Shown here one piece after another: positions 10,101-21,404 of a stretch of DNA of 21,636 bases (within the stretch, counting starts at the first letter, position 1; each line of letters opens with the position of its first letter). Origin of the DNA: Ophiosphaerella korrae (Eukaryota; Ascomycota; Dothideomycetes; Pleosporales; Phaeosphaeriaceae); the NCBI GenBank assembly GCA_028456385.1, contig JALNQF010000574.1, positions 1 through 21,636 on the forward strand, given 5' to 3'. Under the pieces are notes generated by a model. The model was not told the origin of the DNA. It ran no database searches and saw nothing but the letters and a program-made list of their open reading frames with translations. The translations under genes were made by a program, and so were the position numbers.

Positions 10101-12579
10101 CTACTAGATTAGAATTAAGAAAGGTAATAAATAGAAAATAGCGTTTAGAATATAATATAAACTATATAAATACCTAGTTATACCCTTTAGCTTAATAAAC
10201 GCACTAGTAGCCTTCTAAGAAAGAATAAATATAGTACTAAGAGAGTACTTAGATATATTTATATTTATATACCTAGATAATATCCTTATATTCTTAGAAA
10301 TAAAAGAAGAACACGTATAGTATATATATAAGGTGCTAGAAAAACTAGTAGAAAGTAAACTATTCCTTAAAATAAGAAAATACAAATTCTATACAAAGGA
10401 AATAGACTTCTTTAGATTTATTATTAAACTAGGAAAAATCAAGATTAATCTAGAAAAAATTAGATTAATTAACAAATAGCTAATACCTAAGAACTTAAAG
10501 GAAGTATAATAATTTTATAGCCTAGCTAACTTTTATAAAAAGTTAATAGTAAGATAGTCTAAAGATATAGAACTAATAACAAGGCTTATAAAAAAGGATA
10601 TACTATTTAAATAGATAAGGGAATACGATAAAGTATTTAAGAAGATTAAAAAGAAGTTTATAGAAAACCTAGTTATTAGAATATATAACCTAGACCTACT
10701 AGTAATAGTAAAAACAGACGCATCTAATTTAGTCTATAGAATAGTACTAATACAAGAAGACCTAAAGACTAAGAAAGAATATTTAGTTAAATACTTCTCT
10801 AAGAAAATAAAGCTAGTAGAGCTTAACTACTTAATTTATAACAAAGAGATACTAGCAATCTATAAAGTATTTAAATAATAGAGAGTATACTTATAAGGAG
10901 TAAAATACTAAATAAAGGTCTATATAGACTATAGGAATCTTATAGGATTTATACTAAATAAAGAACTAATATAATAATATATAAGATAGTAAGAATTCCT
11001 ATTAATATTTAATATAGAAATTATATATATAAAAGAGAAAGATAACTAATTTATAGACGCCTTTAGTAGAAGACTAAACTTATAAAAAGAAGTAAGCGCT
11101 ACTAGTATAGTTCTAGTTAAAAACAAAGAAGGATATTTAGTCCTAAATATACCTAAAATAGCCGCAACTCTTAAAAGAACAAGTAGCGAGCTAGACAAAT
11201 AGATTTAGAGAATAACGCAAGAAATATCTAAAGAAATATAAAAATTAAAGACCTAAGAAGGACTAGTATAAGCCTATAGAAGAATATATATTCTAAGAAA
11301 AATCTAAAGAGAATTTATATAACAATTTTATAAACTACTAGTATATAGTTACTAAGGTATTAAAAAAATACTAGATAGACTACTAAGAGATTATTATATC
11401 CTAAGAGTAAGACAACTAGTAATAAAAGTACTATAAGATTGTATAGAATACTAGAGGAATAAGTATAGTAGATATATACTATATAGAAAACTATAACTAG
11501 TAAAAGTACTAGACTAACTATAAAGAGTTATTATAATAGATTTTATTATAAAGCTACCTAAGTTAAAAGACCTAATATTAGGAGTTAAGTATAACAAAAT
11601 CCTAACAATAGTAGATAAACTTATAAAGTACTTATACTTTAAACTATATAAGGAGAAAAGTAGGATAGAAGTTACTATATACTAGGTCCTAGGAACTATA
11701 ATTAGCTAATATAGACTACTAGATAAGATTATTATAGATAGAGACATAAGATTTATATTAAAACTATAGGGAATAATAATAGTATAATTAGGAATTAAAT
11801 ATATAATATCTACTATATACTACCTATAAATAGATAGATAATTAGAAAGAATAAACTAGATAGTAAAACAATACCTAAGATACTACCTTAACTACAACTA
11901 GAATAATTAGGTATAGTTACTACCTATAGCATAGTTAGTATACAATAGCGCAAAGAATAAAATAATAAAAGTATTACCTTTCTTTATAAACTATAGATTT
12001 AACTCTAGTATATATAGAATACTAAGACTAGAGATATCTTAGTCTCTAAAAGGAGAAAACTTCGCTAATAAACTTAAAAACATATACAAGTAATTAAGAT
12101 AAGATATAGAATTCCTATATAATTAAATAGTAAAGTATTATAATAAGAAATATAAAGAGGGACCCTAATTTAAAAAGAGAGAAAAGGTATAGTTAGTATA
12201 GAAAAATATTAAGAGTAAGAAACTAAGCTTAAAACTAGACTACGTTAAGATAAAACTATATAAAATTAAGAAAGAAGTTACGCTAGTTATATTTAAACTA
12301 AAACTACTAAATAAAATAAGGATATACTTAACCTTCTACGTAGTACTACTTAAGATAGTACTATAAAACGTAGAACTACTAGTATATAAAGTAGATACGT
12401 ATAGAGAATAAGAAGAATAGAAAGTTAAAGAAATCCTAGTATACTAGTTCTATAATAGTAGGAACTACTACCTAGTAAAATAGATAGGTATAGACAAAAA
12501 AGGATAACTATAAGAAGAAATATAGGAACTAGAAAACAATCTTAACTATTCTAAGAAACTAGAAGACTTCTAAAGTTAA
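7159..12579 (+). pseudogene. Gag-Pol polyprotein of E2, RIP-inactivated, single frame
   Basis: One reading phase spans about 1,807 codons; the initiator is lost or unclear and may lie slightly upstream (around 7138). In order: capsid-like gag; two CCHC knuckles at 8053-8094 and 8122-8163 (Cys codons now mostly Tyr, TGC to TAT); a linker of about 400 codons; protease at 9361-9375, reading INSRA for IDSGA; RT with YLDN at 10270-10281, where Asp to Asn needs two RIP-type changes; RNase H TDAS at about 10714-10725; integrase with a degraded HHCC domain near 11340-11460 and catalytic D 11539, D 11737, E 11845 all retained; chromodomain at about 12430-12570 with YLVK.IG and a closing KKLEDF. No gag/pol frameshift exists, so pol was made as one fusion. 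The chromodomain places it with chromoviruses, which target chromatin marks. Dozens of TAA/TAG at Gln/Trp sites abolish function. Confidence 0.96.
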
Positions 12580-12905
12580 AACCCTCTAGAACGCCTAGTA
12601 GTAAACTAAGAGAACTAATATTACTATTACTAGATAGAGAGGTAATAGGAGCGCCTAACGTAGGACCTACTATAGCAACACTAAATACCTTATCTAAGTC
12701 TAGCTTAGCTTCTAGAGCTACTAACTATATAGCTAATTTCTTATTATTTAGCACCTTTATCTTATAAAAATAAGAGAGATAAGCTTAATTCTTTACTAGC
12801 TTACTCTACGCAAGCTCCTAGATCTACTTATACTTAGCTTTAGCCTCTATAATTTAAGATACTAATTTCTCTTAAGCTTAGTTAATAGCTCTCCTTATTA
12901 TTATT
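12580..12905 (-). pseudogene. Candidate antisense ORF of E2
   Basis: Read on the minus strand in phase with the GCT codon at 12887-12889, this frame has many TAA/TAG codons, each plausible as Gln (one perhaps Trp). The rest reads as a charged helix (QEKLVSQIIEAKAKYKQIQE with Gln restored), then FYKIKVLNNKK, LVALEAKLDLDKVF and a Ser-rich end (APITSLSSNS). E1 and E3 carry the same frame with equivalent residues and Gln-type stops at aligned sites. It overlaps or abuts the end of pol and faces it. No homologue is recognised. A stop-free alternative frame lies just upstream (about 12880-13010, minus strand), so the true N-terminus is uncertain. Confidence 0.45.
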
Positions 12906-13239
12906 AAGCCTAGATACAAGAATAAGTATAATAAATATATACTCTATAAGAGAGATACTAGATATATTATAAGAACTATAAACGTTTATATAGATATATA
13001 CCTTATAAGCTCTACTATTATTTATAGAAACTATATAAAGAGAGTACCTAGGATTTAACTTAGCGGAGGTATAATAAGAATAAGGAAATATTTTAACACT
13101 ATTGCGTAATACGCGATTAGTAAGAAGATATTAATAACGTGTAGAAGAGGTAACTATAGAGAGTAATAAGGAACTAGAAATTAATAAAGAGAGTAAGCTA
13201 ATAACCTTAGCTCTAGGATAGATAAATAAAGACTTACCT
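12906..13239. other. 3' untranslated stretch of E2
   Basis: No sense-strand frame resembles a known protein. It may contain the start and promoter of the antisense ORF. A CG-bearing island (ATTGCGTAATACGCGATTAG, near 13102) is less mutated than its surroundings. Confidence 0.4.
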
Positions 13240-13253
13240 AGAAGAGGAGATAG
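13240..13253 (+). other. Polypurine tract of E2
   Basis: AGAAGAGGAGATAG immediately precedes the 3' LTR, the expected site of the plus-strand primer. Confidence 0.78.
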
Positions 13254-13683
13254 TATTACAATAGTAACAAGAGAAATATAAATAGAACTAATTAGCCCTA
13301 TAACTAAAGGATTAAGTCCTTATAAATATAAAGAATATAAACTTAATTAGGAAACTACACATAATTAGGATACCTAAAGTAATCTATAATCTATAGACTC
13401 TTAGCGTTAATAGATTATAGATTAAGGTAATCTATAATCTATTGTTTTTAGTAGTAATAAATTAATAGATTAGAATAAGTATATAGTTAGTAGTAATACG
13501 TATTATTAGAATAGTATTAGTAATTTAATTATTAACTACAAGCGATAATATAAAGATAGTTGCAAAATATCTTCTATTATTTATAGCTTATTATAGATTA
13601 CAATACAAGCTTTTATTATTACCTTATAATTTACTAATACCTATTTAGGCTATTAGGAAGTCGACCCTAGTAAGCTAGTAATA
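13254..13683 (+). repeat. 3' LTR of E2 (subtype B)
   Basis: It is 430 bp, the same length as the 5' LTR. It starts TATTACAATAGTAACAAGAG and ends AGCTAGTAATA, so both terminal dinucleotides carry RIP changes. It contains the 15-bp inverted repeat at 13380-13424. In several places CG in one LTR is TA in the other, for example GTCGAC here against GTTAAC in the 5' LTR. Confidence 0.95.
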
Positions 13684-13688
13684 TTAAT

Positions 13689-13887
13689 AGTACTACTAGT
13701 ATCTAAGAGAGAATAATACTTACTTTACTTTCTTTATAAGTATTAAGCCTTTTATACGCCTATATAGCGTACTAGCTTTACTTTAGATTATAACTATATA
13801 ATATTATAATCTTTAGTATATTAGCCCTACTCCTAACTTGTACTAGAGTTTACAAGAGTCTCGAGTGTTTAATAAACCCTTGTTATA
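13689..13887. mobile_element. 278-bp LTR-like insert, right part
   Basis: This continues 6580-6658 after the E2 insertion. Its last 60 bases retain TG, CA and CG dinucleotides (CTTGTACTAGAG, TTTACAAGAGTCTCGAGTG), so it was RIPed less than its neighbours, as a low-copy sequence would be. It ends CCCTTGTTATA, followed by the TATAT duplication. Confidence 0.65.
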
Positions 13888-13892
13888 TATAT

Positions 13893-14090
13893 AGTTAAAT
13901 AGGATACGTATTATTAGGATAGTATTAGTAATCTAATCTCTAACCTAAAACGCTAATACTTAATATTGTATATACAAATTAATTATTATTTATAGTTATT
14001 ACTAATTATAATATAATCTTTGTTATTACTTTATAATCTACTAATAACTCTAAAGGTTATTAGGAAGTTAACCCTAGTATACTTGTTACA
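13893..14090 (+). repeat. 5' LTR of E3, second part
   Basis: It resumes the LTR exactly where 6579 left off and ends ACTTGTTACA, with the terminal CA intact. It matches 20495-20692 apart from scattered transitions. Confidence 0.95.
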
Positions 14091-14160
14091 CCTTACTAAT
14101 TTAGATATTATAAGGAGTAAAGCGTAAGTAAGCGTATAGTCTAGCTAATATAATAGTAGA

Positions 14161-17100
14161 AAGTTTAACTAAATAAATAACTAAAGTAGCTAGGAGTAGT
14201 TATAAATTATATAGTATAGTATAGGAGATAATTAAAGATTATATAAATAACTTAATCTTAAACAAAGAAGATATAAAGATAGTAATTAACACTTTAGAGA
14301 CGTAGAATAAAGAACTATAAGACTATATAAAGTAGAATAAAGTATAAATTAAAGCTATTATTAAAGGATAGAACTAGATAGAACTAATTACGTAAAGACT
14401 AGAGATAAGCGCGATAAAAAAACTACCTAAGATACTTATTCTTAGAAAGTTTAATAGAATAAGAGAGAAACTAAGACCCTTTATAATATTAGTATAACTC
14501 TAGATAGATATATAAGTACTATACTTTAATATAGAAGAAAAGAAAGTAATATATATTAGAATATACCTTAAAAAGGATATAATAAGATAGTTTAAACCTT
14601 ACTAGATAGATTATATAATATATACTCTAATAATATAAAAAGATAAAACTAGAGCTATTTTTAAAAGTTATAAATACTTTACTAGGTAAATAAGAGTAGT
14701 ATTTAGAGATATAGATATTACCTAATAAGCTAAAGAGAAACTTAAAAGACTTATACAATAGTAGAGTATCTCTAAGTATATATTATAGTTTAAATAACTA
14801 TTATAAAATATAGAATAGAATAAATTAGCTCTAATATTATAATTTAAATAAAGACTAAATAAAAAAATCTAATATAAGATAATTTATATAGAGAAACCTA
14901 AGATACTAGAAGCTCTAAAATAATAAGTAATATAAATTAACAATAACCTTTAAGAATAGAAGAAGAACAAGTATAGTAACTAACCTAGAAACTAGGACGT
15001 TAGAGACCTTATAATTCTTAACGCTAATAAAGATAAAAAGAAAAGAAAGAATAAAGACTTTATATACTTTAACTATAGTAAGAAAAGTTACTACGTAAAA
15101 GATTACTAGTTATAAAAGAAAAAAGATATAGTATATTATAAATATAGAAAACTAGGACACTTTATAAAAGACTATAGAAGTAAAAACTATAAGAAAGATA
15201 AAGAAATATAGTTAAAAACAACTAAAAGTAAAAAAGAAGTATTAAAAATATAGGCTAAACCTTAAGAAAAAGTAGCTAAGAGTAAAAAAATATAATATAT
15301 AATACTCTATTAGACCTTTTATTATAAAAATAACTACTATATATATCTTTCTAGTAAGAAGAGAGTAGGATAGTTCTTATAAAAGAATAAAGTAGTAGTA
15401 ATATAAGAAAAAATAAAAGTATAGCTAAAAGAAATAGTATACGTAATAGACCTACTAATAGAAGACTTAGAAGGAGAAGAACCTTAGATTCTATTAATCT
15501 AGGCTAAAGAACTAGTATAAAATAAAGAGACTACTATAGCTTCTTCTAAAGAACTATAAGAAAGTAAAAAGAAAGTTAGTATAAAAGGTATAAAGTATAC
15601 CTAGCTAAATATATATAGCTATAATAGCTATATAATAATAGATATAGAAAAATAGAATAAAGAATAAAAGTTTATTTAGAAATAATTACTAATTATAAGT
15701 ATAGAAAAAGCGTATAAAGACTAGAAAGAATATAATCCTAAAGAAATAAAGTTTATACTATTTTAGGAATAGATAAAGTAATATATAGTTATAGTAAAAA
15801 AGATACTTATATAAAAAGAATAGTAGTCCTTTATAAAAAAGATATAATAGATTAATAAAGCTTATATACTAAGAATACTAGTAGTATACTATATCCTAAT
15901 AATAGATATACTTAAAAAAGATAAGTACTAGGAAAGAGATAACAAAATAATAGATCTAAAATATCTAGTATATTTTAAAGTATTATAGATATTATACTTA
16001 GATAAGAATTATATTATATATAGGAACCTTAAAGTAAATAATAGTATATAGCTTATAAGAAGAAGAGGCTATAACTATATAAAAGTAATTCTAGTAGAAG
16101 ATATCTAAAGATAAGAAATAATACTAGAAGAAGGTTACGTAGTAGTAAGACCTAGACTAAAACTATCTAAAAAATATATCTAAAGAAGACTATAGTATAA
16201 ATATAAGTATAATAAATATCTAAAATATAAAGAAGATAAACTTAAAGTAGAGCTATAGCTTTAAAAAAAATAGATAATTTATAAAATTACCTAAGTAAAA
16301 AAAGCTAGAAAGTATAATAAGCCTATATATTATAAAAATAAGTATGTACTAAAGAAAGAGAGTATAAATTATAATTAATAGTAGAGCTATAAGAAACTTT
16401 ATATCTAAGAAGTTTATAGAAACCTAAGGAATAAGCTATATAATAAAGAAATACTCTTAATAACTAAGTAAAATTAAAAGAAAACTATTTTAGGAACTTA
16501 TTAAGTTTAAAATAACACCTTTAATACTAAGGTTAGAAGAACTAGAAATTAAAAATATAATTATAGATATAATAACAATTAATAATAAATAAGATATAAT
16601 ATTAGGTATACTATAGTTATAAATAATAAACCTAAAGATTAATTAAAGAATAGAAAAAATTAGTTATCTTAAAAAAGATATATTAAAAGCAAATATAAGT
16701 ACCTATAAAGGAGAATTCCTAGAAGAATATAAGAAATAAGAAAAACAACTTATAAAACCTAAAGAATACCTTCTAGAATATTAGCTATAGGATTTAGTAA
16801 TAGACCTAAAGAAAGATAAAGATATAAGATAGAGCTTAGTTTATAAAAAAATAAAAGAAGAATCTAAGATTAAATAAGCGTTTATTAAAAACGCTATAAA
16901 AAAAATAGATATAAGAATCTAAGTCTTTAGTAGTATATAGACTTATCTTTATAGATAAAAAAGAAATAAGTAATAAAAGACTTTATATAGATTTTAGGAA
17001 AACTAATATAATAATAAATAAGAACTAATACCCTTTACTATAAATAGATAAAATACAAGATAGACTATAGAAAGTAAAGATCTTTATAAAACTAGATATC

Positions 17101-19590
17101 TAGAACACTTACTACTAGATTAGAATTAAGAAAAGTAATAAATAAAAAATAGCGTTTAGAACACAATATAAACTATATAAATACTTAGTTATACCTTTTA
17201 GCTTAATAAACGTACTAGTAGCCTTTTAAGAAAGAATTAATATAGTACTAAGAGAATACCTAGATGTATTTATATTTATATACCTAGATAATATCTTTAT
17301 ATTCTTAGAAATAGAAGAAGAATATATATAATATATATATAAGGTACTAGAAAAACTAGTAGAAAGTAAATTATTCTTAAAAATAAGGAAATATAAATTC
17401 TATATAAAAGAAATAGACTTCCTTAGATTTATTATTAAACTAGGAAAAATTAAGATTAACCTAGAAAAAATTAAGTTAATTAACAAATAGCTAACACTAA
17501 AGAACCTAAAAGAAGTATAATAATTCTATAGACTAGTAAACTTCTATAGAAAGTTAATAGTAAGATAGTCTAAAAATATAAAACTAATAATAAGGCTTAT
17601 AAAAAAAGATACGCTATTTAAATAGATAAAAGAATATAAAGAAGTATTTAATAAAATTAAGAAGAAGTTTATAAAAAATCTAGTTATTAGAATATATAAC
17701 CTAGACCTACTAGTAATAGTAAAAATAGACGTATCTAACTTAGTCTATAGAATAGCACTAATACAAGAAGATCTAAAGACTAAAAAGAAATACTTAGTTA
17801 AATACTTCTCTAAGAAAATAAAAATAGTAGAGCTTAATTACTTAATTTATAATAAGAAGATACTAGTAATCTATAAAGTATTTAAATAATAGAGAGTATA
17901 CTTATAAAAAGTAAAGTACTAAATAAAAGTCTATATAAACTATAAGAATCTTATAAGATTTATAATAAATAAAGAATTATTACAATACTATATAAGATAG
18001 TAGGAATTCCTATTAATATTTAATTTAGAAATTATATATATAAAAGAGAAAGATAACTAATTTATAAACGCTCTTAGTAGAAGACTAGACTTATAAGAAG
18101 AAGTAAACGCTACTAGTATAGTTCTAGTATAGAACAAAGAAAGATACCTAGTCCTAAATATACCTAAAATAGCTGTAACACTTAAAAGAATAAGTAGCGA
18201 GCTAGATAAATAGATTTAGAAAATAATATAAAAAGTATCTAAAGAAATAAAAAAACTAGAAATCTAAAAAGGATTTATATAAGCTTATAGAAGAATATAT
18301 ATCTTAAGAAGAATTTAAAGACAATTTATATAATAATTCTATAAATTACTAGTATATAGATACTAAAGAATTAATAAAACTCTAGATAGGTTACTATAAG
18401 ATTACTATATCTTAAAAGTAAGATAATTAGTAATAGAGGTACTACAAGACTATATAGAATACTAAAAGAATAAATATAATAGGTACGTACTATATAGAAT
18501 ACTATAACTAGTAGAAATACTAGAATAACTATAAGGAGTTATTACAATAGACTTTATTACAAAGTTACTAAAGTTAAAGGACTTAATATTAGAAGTTAAG
18601 TATAATAGAATTTTAATAATAGTAGATAAACTTATAAAGTATTTATACTTTAGACTATATAAAGAAAAAAGTAGGATAGAAGTTACTATATACTAAGTTC
18701 TAGGAACTATAATTAGTTAATATAGACTACTAGACAAAATTATTATAGATAGAGATATAAGATTTATATTAAAACTATAAGAAATAATAATAGTATAATT
18801 AGAAATATAATACGTAATATCTACTATATATTACCTATAAATAGACAAATAGTTAGAACGAATAAACTAGATAGTAGAATAGTACTTAAGATACTATCTT
18901 AATTATAACTAGAACAACTAGGTATAACTACTACCTATAGCATAGTTAGTATACAATAGCGTAAAAAATATAGTAATAAGAGTATTACTTTTTTTTATAA
19001 ACTATAGATTTAACTCTAATACGTATTAGATACTAAGAGCCTAGATATCTTAGTCTCTAAGAAGAGAAAACCTTACTAATAGACTTAAAGATATATATAA
19101 TTAATTAAAATAGGATATAGAATTCTTATATAATTAAATAGTAAGATACTATAATAAGAAGTATAAGAAAAGACCCTAATTTAAAGAGAGAGAAAAAGTA
19201 TAGTTAGTATAGAAAAATATTAAGAGTAAAAGACTAAGTTCTAAACTAGATTACGTTAAGATAAGACTATATAAAGTAGAGAAGAAAGTTATACTAGTTA
19301 TATTTAAACTAAAGCTACTAAACAAGATAAAGATATACTTAATATTCTATATAGTACTACTAGAACAAGTACTATAAAACGTAGAACTACTAGTATACAA
19401 AGTAGATACGTATAGAGAATAAGAAGAATAGGAAGTTAAGAAAATCTTAGAATATTAGTTCTATAATAGTAGGAACTATTACTTAGTAAAATAGATAGGA
19501 ACTAATAAGAAAGAAAAATTATAAGAAAATATATAGAAACTAGAAGACAATCTTAATTACTTTAAAAAACTAAAAGAGTTCTAAAATTAA
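14161..19590 (+). pseudogene. Gag-Pol polyprotein of E3, RIP-inactivated and frameshifted
   Basis: This has the same domain order as E2. CCHC knuckles are at 15065-15106 and 15134-15175, protease at 16377-16388 (NSRA for DSGA), RT YLDN at 17281-17292, RNase H Asp at 17728-17730, integrase D 18550, D 18748 and E 18856 with D-65-D-35-E spacing, and a chromodomain at about 19440-19580. Gag spacing from the N-terminal region to the knuckles equals E2. Two indels break the frame: one extra base in an A-run at about 16263-16270 and two missing bases at about 16893-16905. The N-terminal 15 or so codons differ from E2. The true start is not visible. Gln/Trp-type stops are abundant. Confidence 0.95.
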
Positions 19591-19599
19591 AACCCTCTA

Positions 19600-19900
19600 A
19601 AGCGCTTTATAGTAAACTAAGAAAATTAATATTACTACTACTAAATAGAGAGGTAATAGGAACACCTAATATAATAGGAGTAGCCTCTACTATAGCTTTA
19701 AAATTAAGCTTAGACTCTATAAAAGTAGCTTATATAATAGACTTCTTATTATTTAAGGCTTTTATCTTATAAAGATAAAGTAAATAAGTATAATTTTCTA
19801 CCTATATACTTAGAATTTAATTACATTCTTTTTTAGCCTTAGTAATCTATTTAGATAGTTTATCTTAAGTATAGTTAATAGCTCTCCTTATTATAAATAA
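19600..19900 (-). pseudogene. Candidate antisense ORF of E3
   Basis: On the minus strand, in phase with the GCT codon at 19880-19882, it encodes nearly the same peptide as the E1 copy: RRAIN, DKLSK, ITKAKKE, YKIKALNNKK and a Ser-rich end. Stops are of Gln type and lie at positions aligned with E1 and, in part, with E2. The region between it and the polypurine tract (about 19901-20220) shows nothing else recognisable. Confidence 0.45.
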
Positions 19901-20220
19901 GTATAAACGTATAAATAAGTATTATTAACTTATACTTTATAAGAGATACGCTAGAAAGATTATAAAATATATAAGTATTAGTATAAATATATACCTTATA
20001 AGCCTTACTATATTTTAAAGAAATATACTCTATAAGAAGATTTAAAGATTTATAATAAGAATAAAGAAATATAGTAATACTATAGTATAATATATAATCT
20101 ACTAATTAAAGATAATAAAGAGTAGATTTAGTAGGTATAAGAGAAGATAAAGAACTCTATATTAATAAAGAAACTAGATTAATAACTCTAGCTCTAGGAT
20201 AGATAAACTAGAACCTACTT

Positions 20221-20234
20221 AGAGGAGGAGATAG
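20221..20234 (+). other. Polypurine tract of E3
   Basis: AGAGGAGGAGATAG immediately precedes the 3' LTR, as in E1 and E2. Confidence 0.78.
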
Positions 20235-20692
20235 TATTATAGGCGTAATAAGAGAAATTAAGTTAGAGCTAATTAGTTTTAACTTAGGTACTAACAAAGT
20301 ATAAGATAAGTAAAGTAATAACTTTAATTAGGAAACTACTTATAACTAGAATACGTAGTAGTAATCTATAATTACGTATAAATAGATTAGAGTAATCTAT
20401 AATAACGTATAAATAGATTAAAGTAATCTATAATTATATATAAATAGATTAATGTAATCTATAGTATTATATAAATAGATTAGTATAAGTATATAGTTAA
20501 ATAGGATATATATTATTAGAATAGTATTAGTAATCTAATCTCTAACCTAGAACGCTAATACTTAATATTACACATATAAATTAATTATTATTTATAGTTA
20601 TTACTAATTATAATATAAACTTTATTATTACCTTGTAATCTACTAATAACTCTAAAGGTTATTAGGAAGTCGACCCTAGTACACCTATTATA
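20235..20692 (+). repeat. 3' LTR of E3 (subtype A, 458 bp)
   Basis: It starts TATTATAGGCGTAATAAGAG and ends ACACCTATTATA. It is complete and serves as the reference copy for subtype A in this window. It is followed at once by the TSD AATAT and by E1 gag on the minus strand. Confidence 0.96.
20361..20484. repeat. Four 31-bp tandem repeats in the E3 3' LTR
   Basis: Units start at 20361, 20392, 20423 and 20454, exactly 31 bp apart, with the same inverted half-sites as the array at 6446. E1 keeps about three units. Confidence 0.93.
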
Positions 20693-21404
20693 AATATACT
20701 ATATCCTTCTTCTTTTATAATTAGTAATCTTTTACGTAGTAGCCTTTTTTACTATAGTTAAAGTATATAAAGTCTTTATTTTTCTTCTTCTTCTTATCCT
20801 TATTAGTGTTAAGGATTATAGAGTCTCTAACGTCTTAGTTTCTAGGTTAACTACTATACTTATTCTTCTTCTATTCTTAAAGATTATTATTAATTTATAT
20901 TACCTATTATTTTAAAGCTTCTAGTATCCTAGGTTTCTCTATATAAATTATTTTATATCGAATTTTTACGTTTAATTTTTATTTAAATTATAATATTAAA
21001 GCTAATTTATTTTATTCTATATTTTATAATAGTTATTTAAACTATAATATATATTTAGGAATACTCTTACTTTATATAAGATTTTTAAGTTTTTCTTCTA
21101 CTTATTAGGTAATATCTATATCTCTAAATACTACTTTTATTTACCTAGTAAAGTATTTATAGCTTCTAAAATTAGCTCTAGTTTTATCTTTCTATATTAT
21201 TAGAGCGTATATTATATAATCTATCTAGTAAGGTTTAAACTATCTTATTATATCTTCTTTAAGGTATATTCTAATATATATTACCTTCTTTTCTTCTATA
21301 TTAAAGTATAGTACTTATATATCTATCTAGAGTTATACTAATACTATAAAGGGTTTTAGTTTCTCCTTTATTTTATTAAACTTTTTAAGAACAAGTATCT
21401 TAGG
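20693..21404 (-). pseudogene. Gag of E1, continuation (5' part)
   Basis: On the minus strand this gives the capsid part of gag and the first CCHC knuckle at 20724-20765. The first codon of the second knuckle is at 20694-20696, in the expected phase 69 nt after the first, and the rest of that knuckle lies at 6319 and below. The first five bases are the TSD copy. The coding sequence follows E2 (about 7415-8120) with RIP-type changes. It is cut at 21404 by the LTR of E4, so the N-terminus of gag and the 5' LTR of E1 are beyond the window. Confidence 0.92.
21400..21404. repeat. Predicted TSD of E4 (TTAGG), one copy visible
   Basis: These five bases precede the subtype B LTR at 21405; the partner copy would lie beyond the window. 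Confidence 0.45.

Larger units (their letters stand above)
6659..13683 (+). mobile_element. Complete Ty3/gypsy chromovirus-like element E2
   Basis: A full-length 7,025-bp element with two 430-bp subtype B LTRs, a leader, one long gag-pol frame, a candidate antisense ORF, a polypurine tract and a matching TSD. It lies deepest in the nest and is therefore among the youngest insertions. In agreement, it keeps more CA dinucleotides and has no frame-shifting indel between the landmarks of its coding region. The two LTRs differ at roughly 30-35 sites, all transitions except one apparent A/T change, so the divergence reflects RIP rather than elapsed time and cannot be used for dating. It is not capable of movement because gag-pol is full of stops. 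Confidence 0.96.
14091..20234 (+). mobile_element. Ty3/gypsy element E3, internal region
   Basis: This is the internal part of an element of the E1/E2 family with subtype A LTRs. Including both LTRs, and excluding what is nested in it, the element is 7,060 bp. Gene order equals E2. It is more strongly mutated than E2, with almost no CA left and two small indels in A-runs of pol, in keeping with its deeper, older position. Confidence 0.95.

Noticed and set aside
6659..13683. Dating E2 by LTR divergence
   Set aside because: Nearly all differences are RIP-type transitions, so a molecular clock does not apply.
20693..21404. Independent gag fragment of another element
   Set aside because: Phase, strand and the AATAT junction show it is the continuation of E1 from 6319.
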